Part shown: in pieces, positions 1-8,290 of the stretch
Layout of the letters: each line of letters opens with the position of its first letter
Numbering within the stretch: position 1 is the stretch's first letter
DNA from: Rossellomorea aquimaris
GTDB taxonomy: Bacteria; Bacillota; Bacilli; Bacillales; Bacillaceae_B
DNA: 64,000 nt
Direction of reading: 5' to 3'
NCBI RefSeq assembly: GCF_008180865.1
Contig: NZ_VTEX01000003.1
Coordinates: forward strand, 374,501-438,500
Program-made: the position numbers and the translations under genes
The notes under the pieces: generated by a model
The model's input: the letters and a program-made list of their open reading frames with translations, nothing else
The model's database searches: none
What the model was told of the DNA's origin: nothing

Positions 1-1018
1 CAAGCGGCATGGCATTATATAAACTTGCTCGCATTCCGCCCACGGAACGATGTCCTTTTAAAAATTCAAACCCTTCTGCCTTGGCTTCTTTTAGAAACCT
101 GGCATCCAGCTCCTCATCACGTGTTGAAAAAGGGATGTTCATTAAGGAACGATTCTTTTCCGGGACAGGGTTATGGAATAAAGATGATTCATCTATACAG
201 GTGTATAAAAGACCTGCCTTCCTCTCATTATCAGCCTGCATCCCTTCGACTCCTCCATTTTCTTTCACCCACTCCAGTACAAGTTTTAAAACATAAATAG
301 AGAAGGTCGGGGGCGTGTTAAAGAGTGAATCATGCTTTACATATGTTTCGTAATTCAGCATCGTTGGACATGTATTAGATGCTTGACCGACCAGGCTGTC
401 ATGAATGATCGCCACCGTTACACCCGAAGGACCCAGATTCTTCTGAGCACCTGCATAGATCATCCCAAAGGAGGAAACGTCTATTTTCTCAGAAAGGATA
501 TGAGATGACATATCGGCTATAAGTGGAATGCCTCCGGTTTCAGGCCACTTATGATAACGCGTTCCTTCAATAGTATTGTTGGAGGTAATATGTACATAGC
601 TTGACTGTGGTGAAAAATCTTCTGGTGTATAAGCAGGTATCTCAAACTTCTCATGGGGTGATAAAGTTCGGGCATTCCCAACCTTCTCCGCTTCTTTGAC
701 AGCTTTCTTCGACCAGCTGCCGGTCAGGACATAATCAGCTTCTTGATCTGAACCCAGTAAGTTTAGTGGAATCATGGAAAACTGCAGGGATGCCCCTCCT
801 TGCATAAATACGACATGGTAATCATCCGGGATCGAGAGCAGTTCACGCAATAAACTCTGAGCTTCTTCTATTATATTTTGGAAAGGAGCAGATCGATGAC
901 TCAATTCCATCACAGACATACCCGTTTCCTGATAGTTCAATAATTCGCCTTGAACCTTTTTCAGAACAGGCTCAGGTAACACCGCAGGACCAGCAGAAAA
1001 ATTATACACACGCTTCAA
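1..1018 (-). CDS. serC: Phosphoserine aminotransferase, C-terminus cut by window edge
   Basis: PLP enzyme (class V aminotransferase) that converts 3-phosphohydroxypyruvate and glutamate to phosphoserine in serine synthesis. The reverse strand reads NFSAGPAVLP near the N-terminus, GMSVMELSHRS around residue 35, FMQGGASLQFSMIP around residue 75, and the PLP lysine in GAQKNLGPSGV near residue 190. The last residues visible are SVGGMRASLYNAMPL, so only about 20 residues are missing from the roughly 360 usual for SerC. The start is a TTG at 1018 (another TTG lies at 1021) behind an AGGCGG ribosome site. It has its own promoter and is a single transcription unit here. Confidence 0.93.
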   Translation of the reverse strand, partial: MKRVYNFSAGPAVLPEPVLKKVQGELLNYQETGMSVMELSHRSAPFQNIIEEAQSLLRELLSIPDDYHVVFMQGGASLQFSMIPLNLLGSDQEADYVLTGSWSKKAVKEAEKVGNARTLSPHEKFEIPAYTPEDFSPQSSYVHITSNNTIEGTRYHKWPETGGIPLIADMSSHILSEKIDVSSFGMIYAGAQKNLGPSGVTVAIIHDSLVGQASNTCPTMLNYETYVKHDSLFNTPPTFSIYVLKLVLEWVKENGGVEGMQADNERKAGLLYTCIDESSLFHNPVPEKNRSLMNIPFSTRDEELDARFLKEAKAEGFEFLKGHRSVGGMRASLYNAMPL

Positions 1019-1052
1019 CAACAGCACCGCCTAAAGTTCAGAATTTTTCAAC

Positions 1053-1081
1053 AGTATAATCGGGCACAGTGGTTTAGTCAA
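1053..1081 (-). promoter_or_regulatory. Sigma-A promoter of serC
   Basis: TTGACT (1081-1076) and TATACT (1058-1053) are separated by 17 bp on the reverse strand, about 35 bp before the serC start. Both hexamers are close to consensus. Confidence 0.75.
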
Positions 1082-1771
1082 TATCAAAAACCAATGATGA
1101 AAACGCTTAACAAAACCGTTTTTAGACTCATGCGTGGTTATGGATTGATTCTTTGTCGTTTTTGAAAAAAGCTCATTTCATAAACATTGTGGCATTACAT
1201 AACTTCCCAAAAGTGAATTTTTGTTTTGGATGAGTGGTAGTGCGAAAACATGGACCGTTCCTTTCCGCTCCACTCTGTGCTTCTCCTAATGATGTATAGC
1301 CAATACAAAAAGCTCCTATTATAGGAATATTGAGCGTTTTTTTTATAAAATATCTATATAGGAGTAAAAGAAAATTTTATGTTTACTCATGAATCGAGGG
1401 ATCATTAAATTATCTTTCAAATGAACTAAACAATGCTCCCACCGTAAGTAACTTCATTTAAAGAGAGTAGTAGCCGTATTCTATATTAAGCTTTGCCATG
1501 AATTTTTTTATAGATGGTAAGTGGAACTGCGAAGACTATTGCGGATTTCCGGCGTGCCCAGACCCCGTTCTGCTAAGCTTAGGAGGCTCACCCGAACGCT
1601 ATCTGCAAGCTGAGCGGTTCCCCTTATCATCTAGCAAACATTTATTGACAGAGCCCTGGCAGATTCAATTTTATTTATCACAAGCTTTACGAAAAGAGCC
1701 TAAAAAAATAAAAAAACAGCTCCCCCACTTACCCGCAGAGGGCAAAATGAAGAGAGCCGGTTGGTTGAGCA
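1082..1771. other. Long intergenic region with repeat-like fragments and a hairpin
   Basis: No convincing gene. At 1312-1335 a compact hairpin (GCTC...GAGC enclosing CCTATTATAGG) is followed by eight T on the + strand, so it could terminate transcription. Stretches near 1243-1270 (CCGTTCCTTTCCGCTCCA) and 1545-1625 (ending AGGAGGCTCACCCGAACGC) resemble decayed pieces of the TTTCCGCTCC/GGGAGCCTCC intergenic repeat often seen in Bacillaceae. The forward ORF at 1498-1848 looks accidental. Confidence 0.4.
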
Positions 1772-3094
1772 TTAACCTGTTAAAATATCTTCTTTTGGAT
1801 AGCGGATCTTTTCTTTGTCTGGTCTGGATAGGGAGAAGGCCAGTGTGAGGGGGCCAAGTTTCCCGACAAACATCACGATGATAATGATCCATTTACCTAT
1901 CGCTGTCAAGGATCCTGTAATCCCCATGGACAACCCCACCGTTCCAAAAGCTGATACCACTTCAAAGAGAATAGCCAGGAAAGAAGCATTCTTTTCCGTC
2001 ATATCAAGGAAAAACAGGGCCGTAAAAACAAGGAGGACACTGATCATCGACACAGCCAAAGCTTTAAAAATATAGTTTTGATCGATCGTACGACGAAAAA
2101 TACGAATTTCTCTTTTCTCCTTTAAGAAAGCAAACACACTCAATGAAATCACAACAAAGGTGGTCAGCTTGATTCCTCCACCTGTTGAAGCACTTCCGGC
2201 CCCGATGAACATCAAAAGAATCGTAAGCAGCAATGTGGAGCGTTCCATGCTGCCATAATCAAGCGAGTTAAAACCGGCCGTACGGGGGGTGACCGCTTGA
2301 AAATAGGAAGCGAATAGTTTATCAAGGAATGGTAACTGAGCCAGTGTATTCGGGTTATTATACTCCAGGATGAAAATCATCATAAAAGCGAATACATTGA
2401 TGACAAATGTCCCTACTACCATGATTTTCGTATGAAGTGAAAGTTTGCGAATCGTTTTCGATTTCCATAGGTCCACTAAAACAGTGAATCCGATCCCTCC
2501 TACAATAAACAGAAACGAAATTGTGATGTTGACGATGGGATTTCCCACGTACCCCATTAAACTATCGGACCACAGAGAGAATCCTGCATTATTAAATGCG
2601 GAAATCGAATGAAATATACTGACGTAAAGCCCTCTTCTCCAACCGAATTCAGGAACCCATTCAGACGCCAGTAATAGGACGGCAAATCCTTCAACAAGGA
2701 AGGAAAAGATAAATAAATATTTTACAAGCTTGATGACCCCTCCTACAGACGTCTGATTTAATGCCTGTTGAAGAAGAAGCCGTTCTTTAAACCCGATTTT
2801 CTTACCGAGCATCATAAAGATCAAGACGGCAAAGGACATGATGCCAAGTCCCCCGATTTGGATCAGACTCATAATGACCACTTCTCCAAAGAGGGTGAAG
2901 GCATCTCCTGTATCAACGACCGCAAGCCCTGTAACCGTCATGGCGGAAGTCGTCGTGAACAAGGCATCAAGCCATGTAATCGATTCTGTGGTGGCAAACG
3001 GCAGCTTAAGCAAACCCATTCCTACTATGATGAAGAATAGAAATGTCACAACGAGAAGTTGAGGAGGGCTTAACCGGATCACCTTATGTTTCAT
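1772..3094 (-). CDS. Ktr potassium uptake channel subunit (TrkH/KtrB family)
   Basis: Membrane subunit of a Ktr-type K+ uptake system. At 440 residues it has the family length, with four M1-P-M2 repeats. The selectivity-filter segments are visible: TSAMTVTGL (about residue 50), AFNNAGFS (about 167), PRTAGFNSLD (about 272) and SAFGTVGLSMG (near 390). The gating-loop stretch GAGSASTGGGIK precedes repeat four. It starts 3 bp after the stop of the RCK subunit gene, so the two form an operon behind a c-di-AMP riboswitch. It could be called KtrB or KtrD; the sequence alone does not decide. Confidence 0.92.
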   Translation of the reverse strand: MKHKVIRLSPPQLLVVTFLFFIIVGMGLLKLPFATTESITWLDALFTTTSAMTVTGLAVVDTGDAFTLFGEVVIMSLIQIGGLGIMSFAVLIFMMLGKKIGFKERLLLQQALNQTSVGGVIKLVKYLFIFSFLVEGFAVLLLASEWVPEFGWRRGLYVSIFHSISAFNNAGFSLWSDSLMGYVGNPIVNITISFLFIVGGIGFTVLVDLWKSKTIRKLSLHTKIMVVGTFVINVFAFMMIFILEYNNPNTLAQLPFLDKLFASYFQAVTPRTAGFNSLDYGSMERSTLLLTILLMFIGAGSASTGGGIKLTTFVVISLSVFAFLKEKREIRIFRRTIDQNYIFKALAVSMISVLLVFTALFFLDMTEKNASFLAILFEVVSAFGTVGLSMGITGSLTAIGKWIIIIVMFVGKLGPLTLAFSLSRPDKEKIRYPKEDILTG

Positions 3095-3097
3095 AGG

Positions 3098-3754
3098 TTA
3101 TACACCTTCTTTTTCAAATCGATTGATATCCCTGTTATGTCCAATGACGATCAATAGATCTTCCATTTTTATGACTTCATCGGCAGAAGGAGATACAATG
3201 ACTTCCTCCCCGCGGTGAATGGCAATGATATTACAACCGAATTTCGCCCGGACATCCAGATCAATTAACGTTTTGCCCGCCACCTTTTTAGAGGCACGCA
3301 CTTCAACTATACTGTGCTCTTTGGATAGTTCGATATAATCAATGATCTTTTCTGACGTAATGTGATGGGCAATTCTTCGCGCCATGTCACGTTCAGGATG
3401 AATGACTTTATCGGCCCCGATACGGTCCAATACCTTCTGATGATAAGAGTTCGAAGCTTTGACCCATACTTCTTTAACCCCTAATTCTTTTAAAAGTAAG
3501 GTGGTAAGAATACTTGCTTCTATATTATCCCCAAAGGACACGATCACGTGATCAAAGTTTCTGAGTCCAAGGGATTTCAATACAGATTCATCCATGGCAT
3601 TCGCCTGCACGGCATGCGTGGCAATGTCTACATAATGCTGGACGACATCATGATGAATATCAATGGCTAACACTTCAACATCCAGATCAGCCAATTCCTG
3701 AACCAGATTCCCTCCAAATCTCCCTAATCCAATAACCGCAAATTGCTTTTTCAT
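3098..3754 (-). CDS. Ktr potassium uptake regulatory subunit (RCK/TrkA-N)
   Basis: Cytoplasmic gating subunit of the K+ channel encoded next to it. An N-terminal Rossmann RCK_N domain starts FAVIGLGRFGG with an acidic strand end AIDIHHD. A second lobe has HPERDMARRIAH, and a C-terminal RCK_C (TrkA_C) domain runs from about residue 135 to the end (RFEKEGV); RCK_C binds c-di-AMP in homologues. Length is 218 residues. The ATG at 3754 is chosen over an in-frame ATG at 3769 because GGAGG is placed correctly for it. It is more like KtrC than KtrA by eye, although it is paired with a channel gene as in ktrAB. Confidence 0.92.
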   Translation of the reverse strand: MKKQFAVIGLGRFGGNLVQELADLDVEVLAIDIHHDVVQHYVDIATHAVQANAMDESVLKSLGLRNFDHVIVSFGDNIEASILTTLLLKELGVKEVWVKASNSYHQKVLDRIGADKVIHPERDMARRIAHHITSEKIIDYIELSKEHSIVEVRASKKVAGKTLIDLDVRAKFGCNIIAIHRGEEVIVSPSADEVIKMEDLLIVIGHNRDINRFEKEGV

Positions 3755-3899
3755 GATGAAATCCTCCAAAACCTTTTTAATAGCTTAACCATCTAGTACT
3801 TCTTCATTACAACAAAAGCCCAAGTGACTTCAAAAGAAGCGATAACATAAGGCGAACCTGGCGGGGCTTCCTGTGCCTTTATGGCAGGTTTGACTCATG

Positions 3900-4110
3900 A
3901 CTTCTCGCCTCCAGCCTCCTGAGCCGGGCTTCTAAACAACGCAAAAAGACCAGCAGGAACTAAGCCTGTGGTCATCCATAATCGATCACAAGTATCATCC
4001 TCTCCCATTACGCTTACGAGGTTAGCTGACGGATTCGGGTTATGGAAGTAGCCCTACCTTTCAAAAGAAAGGATTCACCCCTTTAAAATACTCGGGTCCC
4101 CCGCTTCAAA
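3900..4110 (-). ncRNA. c-di-AMP riboswitch (ydaO-yuaA)
   Basis: The reverse strand carries the ydaO signature in order: GCGGGGGACCCGAG (4104-4091), GGGGTGAATCC, TAGGGCTAC, the block CCGAATCCGTCAGCTAACC with CTCGTAAGCGT and GGGAGAGGA, and near the 3' end GCCCGGCTCAGGAGGCTGG. It lies in the leader of the Ktr operon. This class turns off K+ transport genes when c-di-AMP is high. A long complementary pair (AACCTG...CAGGTT, about 3850-3895) after the aptamer may be part of the expression platform. Confidence 0.9.
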
Positions 4111-4150
4111 AATGAATTAAGCGATAAAGAATATTCATTTGATGATAGAT

Positions 4151-4179
4151 ATATTACTCCTCTCCTAATTCGTTGTAAA
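4151..4179 (-). promoter_or_regulatory. Sigma-A promoter for the riboswitch-Ktr transcript
   Basis: TTTACA (4179-4174), 17-bp spacer and TAATAT (4156-4151) on the reverse strand, about 40 bp upstream of the start of the aptamer. Confidence 0.6.
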
Positions 4180-4260
4180 TAGGTTTTATGTAAAAATTTT
4201 TTAAATGAAAAACAGGCAAAATTATCTCAATCCATCCAGCATTTACAGTTCGTTAAAAAG

Positions 4261-4285
4261 GTTTCTCTTTTCTGTATCAGGGGAA
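4261..4285 (+). promoter_or_regulatory. Probable sigma-B promoter before the DUF1206 gene
   Basis: GTTTCT, 13 bp, then GGGGAA matches the general-stress pattern GTTTaw-N12-14-GGGwAw. It lies 44 bp before the start codon at 4329. The inference is that the gene belongs to the general stress regulon. Confidence 0.55.
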
Positions 4286-4328
4286 TAGCATACATAAGTA
4301 TTACGAAAATAGAACCAGAAGGGAAGAA

Positions 4329-5181
4329 GTGTATATGGCCGGAGTTTCATCCATTACAACATCAAGAAGTTCATCTGTTTCATCAAATGATATAAAACCT
4401 TGGATTAGAGGGTTTGCACGGATTGGATTCATTTCAAGAGGGATTGTTTATATACTGATTGGCACATTGGCCGTTATGGCCTCACTCGGGATAGGAGGAA
4501 GCACTTCAGACTCGAGTGGTGCCTTTGCAGCAGTGGCGAGCAAACCTTTTGGGGAAGTCCTTCTATGGATATTAGGTCTCGGCCTGATCGGAATTGTTCT
4601 TTGGCACCTCATTCAAGTGGTAAAAGATCCGGAACATGTGAGAAATGACGGGAAATCAATGTTTAGAAGACTCGCTAATCTGATCACCGGGTTTGCTTAC
4701 GGTTCTTTGACTTATAATGCTTTCGCTATTGCGATGCATGCCAAAAGCTCCGGTTCGGGATCGAAACAAACCTTATCTGCTAAGTTATTATCTCAGCCCT
4801 TTGGTCAATGGGTTGTAGGAATTGTCGGACTTATCATTATTGGATATGCACTCTATGAAATTCATAATGCTTATACAGAAAAATACACAAACAAATTTAA
4901 ACGGCATGAAATGTCCGAGAAAGAATGGGAATTGGGAAGAAAAACCGGAAAGCTCGGGTTATATTCCCGAGGCACCGTTTTTTTTACTGATCGGTTATTT
5001 CTTTATTCAAACGGCGATCACAGCCGATCCGGATAAAACACAAGGATTGGATGGAGCACTTTCCAAGATAGCTCAACAACCTTATGGTCAATGGCTGCTG
5101 GGAATTGTAGCCGCAGGATTGATCCTTTATGGCGTGTTTCAAATTTTAACAGGTAAAAACCGTCATATGAGCATTTATTAA
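4329..5181 (+). pseudogene. DUF1206 membrane protein, reading frame broken at a T8 run
   Basis: Integral membrane protein of the DUF1206 family, with three repeats of two membrane helices each. Repeats one and two read from the GTG at 4329 (RIGFISRGIVYILIG, then FANLITG-type and QPFGQWVVGIVGL). In the third repeat the frame changes at the eight-T run 4978-4985. The starting frame ends at 5036, while the frame giving FFIQTAITADPDKTQG and QQPYGQWLLGIVAAGLI continues to 5181. Removing one T restores a protein of about 284 residues, the usual family length. A sequencing slip, true inactivation or slippage during expression are all possible. It has a sigma-B-like promoter and its own terminator. 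Confidence 0.82.
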
Positions 5182-5190
5182 GAATGAAAA

Positions 5191-5218
5191 GGAGCAGCCA
5201 AAGGGCAGCTCCTTTTTT
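5191..5218 (+). terminator. Intrinsic terminator of the DUF1206 gene
   Basis: GGAGC...GCTCC hairpin (GGAGCAGCC/GGGCAGCTCC) followed by six T, 10 bp after the stop at 5181. It lies between convergent genes and may work both ways. Confidence 0.75.
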
Positions 5219-5233
5219 CTTCTGGCAACATTG

Positions 5234-6172
5234 TTAAAATGTAACTGGATCCATTTCTTCTGTTAAAGCCTTCATATTATATCCTTGATCAGTCAACTTC
5301 TTAAGTAAAGAATCTAAATAAGCGAGTGTCGTAGGTTTTTCATGAATAAGAATGACTTTTGGCTGGTTTTCAAATGAATAAGAAGCTAACTGATCCATGA
5401 CATTCTGAACATACTCCCCACTATGATATTTCCAATCTTCACTATCCACATTCCAATCCCATAAACTAAATCCTTCTCTCTTTACTGCTTTCAAATATTC
5501 CGGCTTCATATTGGGTACGGACCCATAAGGAACGCGAATCAACTCGCTTCGAATACCTGTAATGGACTCTAACGTAAATTGGGCCGTCAGCATCTCCCCT
5601 ACAACCGATTCACTAGATTGGTAGATTTCTGATACATCATGGGTGACACCATGCAACCCGACACTATGCCCTTCTTCCACTATCTGTCGAACGGCCTCAC
5701 TATGTTTTTTCATATTCGGTTCCAGCATAAAGAAGCTCGCTTTTGCCCCATACTGATTTAGCACTTTAAGAATCGCTCCCGTATTTACATTCGGACCATC
5801 ATCGAATGTAATGTAAACCGTCTTTTCATCCTGGAAATTCCCTTGTTCATTGGACGAATGGTCTTCTATTTCCACTTCCTCATAGTAATTGTCGTCTTTC
5901 ACACTCTCCTCTTCACTGAAATTAGCTTCTTGTTCCTCTTCTTGAGTATCTCTGTCATCCCCTACTACAGGTTGTCCCGATTTGCCCTCCTCTTTTTCAG
6001 AGGGTTCTTCCTGGACTGTATTTTGTTGAGTCGTTGTTTCCTTTGAAATCTTCGCTTCCCCAATGTCCAATACCCACGAAGTTGAAAGAATGAGTAACAG
6101 TACGATCACTCCTGCCAATCCACCCAACTCAATGGGTTTGATCCATTTTCTTTTTTTCCTTTGTCTCCCCAT
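5234..6172 (-). CDS. Membrane-anchored polysaccharide deacetylase (NodB domain)
   Basis: A carbohydrate esterase family 4 enzyme, likely acting outside the membrane on peptidoglycan or another N-acetylated glycan. A basic N-terminus (RQRKKRKW) precedes one membrane segment (about residues 17-38), then a long acidic Glu-rich linker (about 45-110), then the NodB domain. Motifs: TFDDGP (motif 1), HGVTH (motif 2, metal histidines), RVPYG (motif 3), DWNVDSEDW (motif 4) and LIHEK (motif 5). In many family members motif 5 is LxH with a hydrophobic neighbour, so it appears intact. The ATG at 6172 is preferred over a GTG at 6181 because AAAGGTG sits at the right distance. Confidence 0.9.
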   Translation of the reverse strand: MGRQRKKRKWIKPIELGGLAGVIVLLLILSTSWVLDIGEAKISKETTTQQNTVQEEPSEKEEGKSGQPVVGDDRDTQEEEQEANFSEEESVKDDNYYEEVEIEDHSSNEQGNFQDEKTVYITFDDGPNVNTGAILKVLNQYGAKASFFMLEPNMKKHSEAVRQIVEEGHSVGLHGVTHDVSEIYQSSESVVGEMLTAQFTLESITGIRSELIRVPYGSVPNMKPEYLKAVKREGFSLWDWNVDSEDWKYHSGEYVQNVMDQLASYSFENQPKVILIHEKPTTLAYLDSLLKKLTDQGYNMKALTEEMDPVTF

Positions 6173-6263
6173 CTCGATCACCTTTCTGCGTTCTTGTTAC
6201 GTTTAATGATAGGATCATGGGCGATGAAAAGGGTTACTTCCCGGTTACAAAGTAAGGGCGACT

Positions 6264-6309
6264 TTTGTAACTTTTTTGTTACTTTTGTCGATTGAGTTTA
6301 CACTATACT
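6264..6309 (+). promoter_or_regulatory. Promoter of the lipoprotein-two-component operon with repeated half sites
   Basis: TATACT (6304-6309) has no good -35 box. Instead TTTGTAAC, TTTGTTAC and TTTGTCGA start at 6264, 6275 and 6284, i.e. about one helical turn apart. Direct repeats at this spacing next to a weak -35 are typical of OmpR/PhoP-type activators; self-regulation by the downstream response regulator is an inference. Confidence 0.45.
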
Positions 6310-6341
6310 AGTGAAAGCTATAGGCAGGATGTGATGATCAA

Positions 6342-7574
6342 TTGAAGAAGATTTTGTTCCTTATGGGTTGTCTTTTGATGTGTACGGGTTGCTCTTTATT
6401 CCAATCCAACACTTCATTACTGAAGCCGCCTGAACTTCCGGTTAAACAGCAGGAAGTGAAACAAGCGATCGGAAAATATGTTCCGTCACAGGCAGAATGG
6501 GTTTCACCGATTGAGGACAAACAAGCAAACAAAATGATTGAAGCAGATTTGGATCACGATCAAACTAACGAATTGATCGTATTTTATAGACTACCTGATC
6601 AAACCTCTCAAATGGAAGCCATTGTTCTAAAGGAAGAAAAAGGGGAATGGAAGGAAAAAATGAAATTGAAGGACCTTGGAAGGGAGCTTCATAAAGTGGA
6701 ATTCCTGGACTTTAACCAGGATGGATACAAAGAAATACTGGTTGGGTTCTCTTTCTCAGAAGACGCCTCAGACAAAGCACTGATCGTGTACGACCTGACT
6801 AAAGGTAAGCCGCAGAAGCTGTTTGAATCCCAATATAGTGCGTTTTTTTCAGGGAACTTCACGAAAGATGATCAGGGGGAAATCCTCCTCGCGTCACTCG
6901 TACCAAACCAGTCTCATTCTGTTCGTCTTTATCAATTCAGCCATCATAAAATGAACGTGTTAGATGAGCTGAGATTAGATCCATATGTATACCCTTACTA
7001 CCATTCCTTAGCCGGGTCCATCTCCCCTTCTTTAAAAGGAGCGATACTGGATGCAGGTGTAGGTGCTCATTCGTCTACGTCATTCATTGTTGGTGTAGAG
7101 GACGAGAAGTTGGTGAATGTTTTACCGGAAAACATGAAGGAGGAAGAGCTTTTCAGGGCATATGCCGTGAATAGTGAAGATTCGAACGGGGATGGAATCC
7201 TTGAATTCACTCTTCAAAAAGAGGCAGGCGATGATCATCTTGCCAATTCTGAGATGCCTTTCATCAATGAGTATTATCAGCTCAACGATCAAAAGCAAGC
7301 CGAGCTCATTCATCGATACTACGACAATGCAGCTTATTTATACAGGTTCGAGATCCCACAGGACTGGCCCTCTGTAAAAGTAGAGGAATCAGAAGACGGA
7401 CGTTATGTGAAGTTTCTTTCCATGAAAGATGGCAGCGTGCTATTTGATGTATACGTGATTGACAAAGGTCAACCACTTCCAAAAGGGTGGAATCTATTAT
7501 ATGAAACCAATCAATTCACATACGTAACAAAATACTCACCGGCAATAGGTAAGCAACTCTTCCAGCCTATCTGA
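6342..7574 (+). CDS. Lipoprotein with VCBS/FG-GAP-like repeats, first gene of a two-component operon
   Basis: Predicted lipoprotein of 410 residues. The signal peptide ends in a lipobox, MCTGCSLF, with Cys at about residue 16. The mature part has acidic calcium-loop-like motifs DLDHDQTNE, DFNQDGYKE and NSEDSNGDGILE, spaced as in integrin-type propeller repeats. No catalytic motif was recognised. Its stop is immediately followed by the response regulator gene, so it may sense or modulate signals for the histidine kinase outside the membrane. The start is a TTG behind AGGATGTGATG. Confidence 0.75.
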   Translation: MKKILFLMGCLLMCTGCSLFQSNTSLLKPPELPVKQQEVKQAIGKYVPSQAEWVSPIEDKQANKMIEADLDHDQTNELIVFYRLPDQTSQMEAIVLKEEKGEWKEKMKLKDLGRELHKVEFLDFNQDGYKEILVGFSFSEDASDKALIVYDLTKGKPQKLFESQYSAFFSGNFTKDDQGEILLASLVPNQSHSVRLYQFSHHKMNVLDELRLDPYVYPYYHSLAGSISPSLKGAILDAGVGAHSSTSFIVGVEDEKLVNVLPENMKEEELFRAYAVNSEDSNGDGILEFTLQKEAGDDHLANSEMPFINEYYQLNDQKQAELIHRYYDNAAYLYRFEIPQDWPSVKVEESEDGRYVKFLSMKDGSVLFDVYVIDKGQPLPKGWNLLYETNQFTYVTKYSPAIGKQLFQPI

Positions 7575-7597
7575 TGAGAAAATGGAGGTGTAGTTGG

Positions 7598-8290
7598 ATG
7601 AAGCACATTTTGATTATTGAAGATGAAGAATCCATCCGTGGCTTTATCGAGATTAACTTAATGCGATACGGATACGCTGTCTTTCAAGCTGGTAGCGCAG
7701 AGGAAGGAATCGACCTGGTCAAGAAAGCACACTCCCCAATCGATATTGTCTTACTTGATGTCATGCTCCCCGGCATGAACGGATTTGAAGCATGTAAAGA
7801 AATCAGAAATTGGAATCCATCCATTGGAATCATCATGTTAACGGCCAAAGTTCAGGAAATGGATAAGGTACACGGGTTGATGAACGGGGCAGATGATTAT
7901 ATTCCGAAACCATTCAGTCCGAATGAGCTCATCGCTCGAATTGAAGCGTTATTAAGAAGAATGAATGTTCATCGGGTCAAGGAGGATAGCCAATCCCCCA
8001 TCACGCTAAACGAACAGAAGAGGCTACTATTCGTTCAAGGAAAGAAGATTGACCTTTCACCGATAGAGTATGAATTACTCAGCATCATTTTCAAGGCAAA
8101 TGGAGAAGCGATCTCCCGCAATGATCTCTTGGATGAAGTATGGGGACTTCACTACGCAGGCGATCCGAAGATTGTGGATGTGAATATTCGACGAATCCGT
8201 CAAAAAATTGAAAAAGACCCTTCCCTTCCTCACTATATCCTGACGGTTTGGGGATATGGGTATCGCTGGAATGACGAAAATGGGAATTAA
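7598..8290 (+). CDS. OmpR/PhoB-family response regulator
   Basis: DNA-binding response regulator of 230 residues. The receiver domain (1-120) shows IIEDEES acidic residues, the phosphorylated Asp in VLLDVMLPG (about residue 53), the conserved Thr in IIMLTAK and the Lys in IPKPFSP. The C-terminal winged helix (about 135-228) has LSPIEYELLSIIFKANG, DEVWG, VDVNIRRIRQKIE and the closing ILTVWGYGYRW. The start at 7598 follows GGAGGTG by 7 bp; an in-frame ATG at 7574 has no ribosome site. It is translationally coupled to the kinase gene. Confidence 0.94.
   Translation: MKHILIIEDEESIRGFIEINLMRYGYAVFQAGSAEEGIDLVKKAHSPIDIVLLDVMLPGMNGFEACKEIRNWNPSIGIIMLTAKVQEMDKVHGLMNGADDYIPKPFSPNELIARIEALLRRMNVHRVKEDSQSPITLNEQKRLLFVQGKKIDLSPIEYELLSIIFKANGEAISRNDLLDEVWGLHYAGDPKIVDVNIRRIRQKIEKDPSLPHYILTVWGYGYRWNDENGN

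Noticed and set aside
1498..1848. Forward ORF of 116 residues overlapping the end of the Ktr channel gene
   Set aside because: Low-complexity composition, no ribosome site, and its 3' part is antisense to a clear membrane protein gene.
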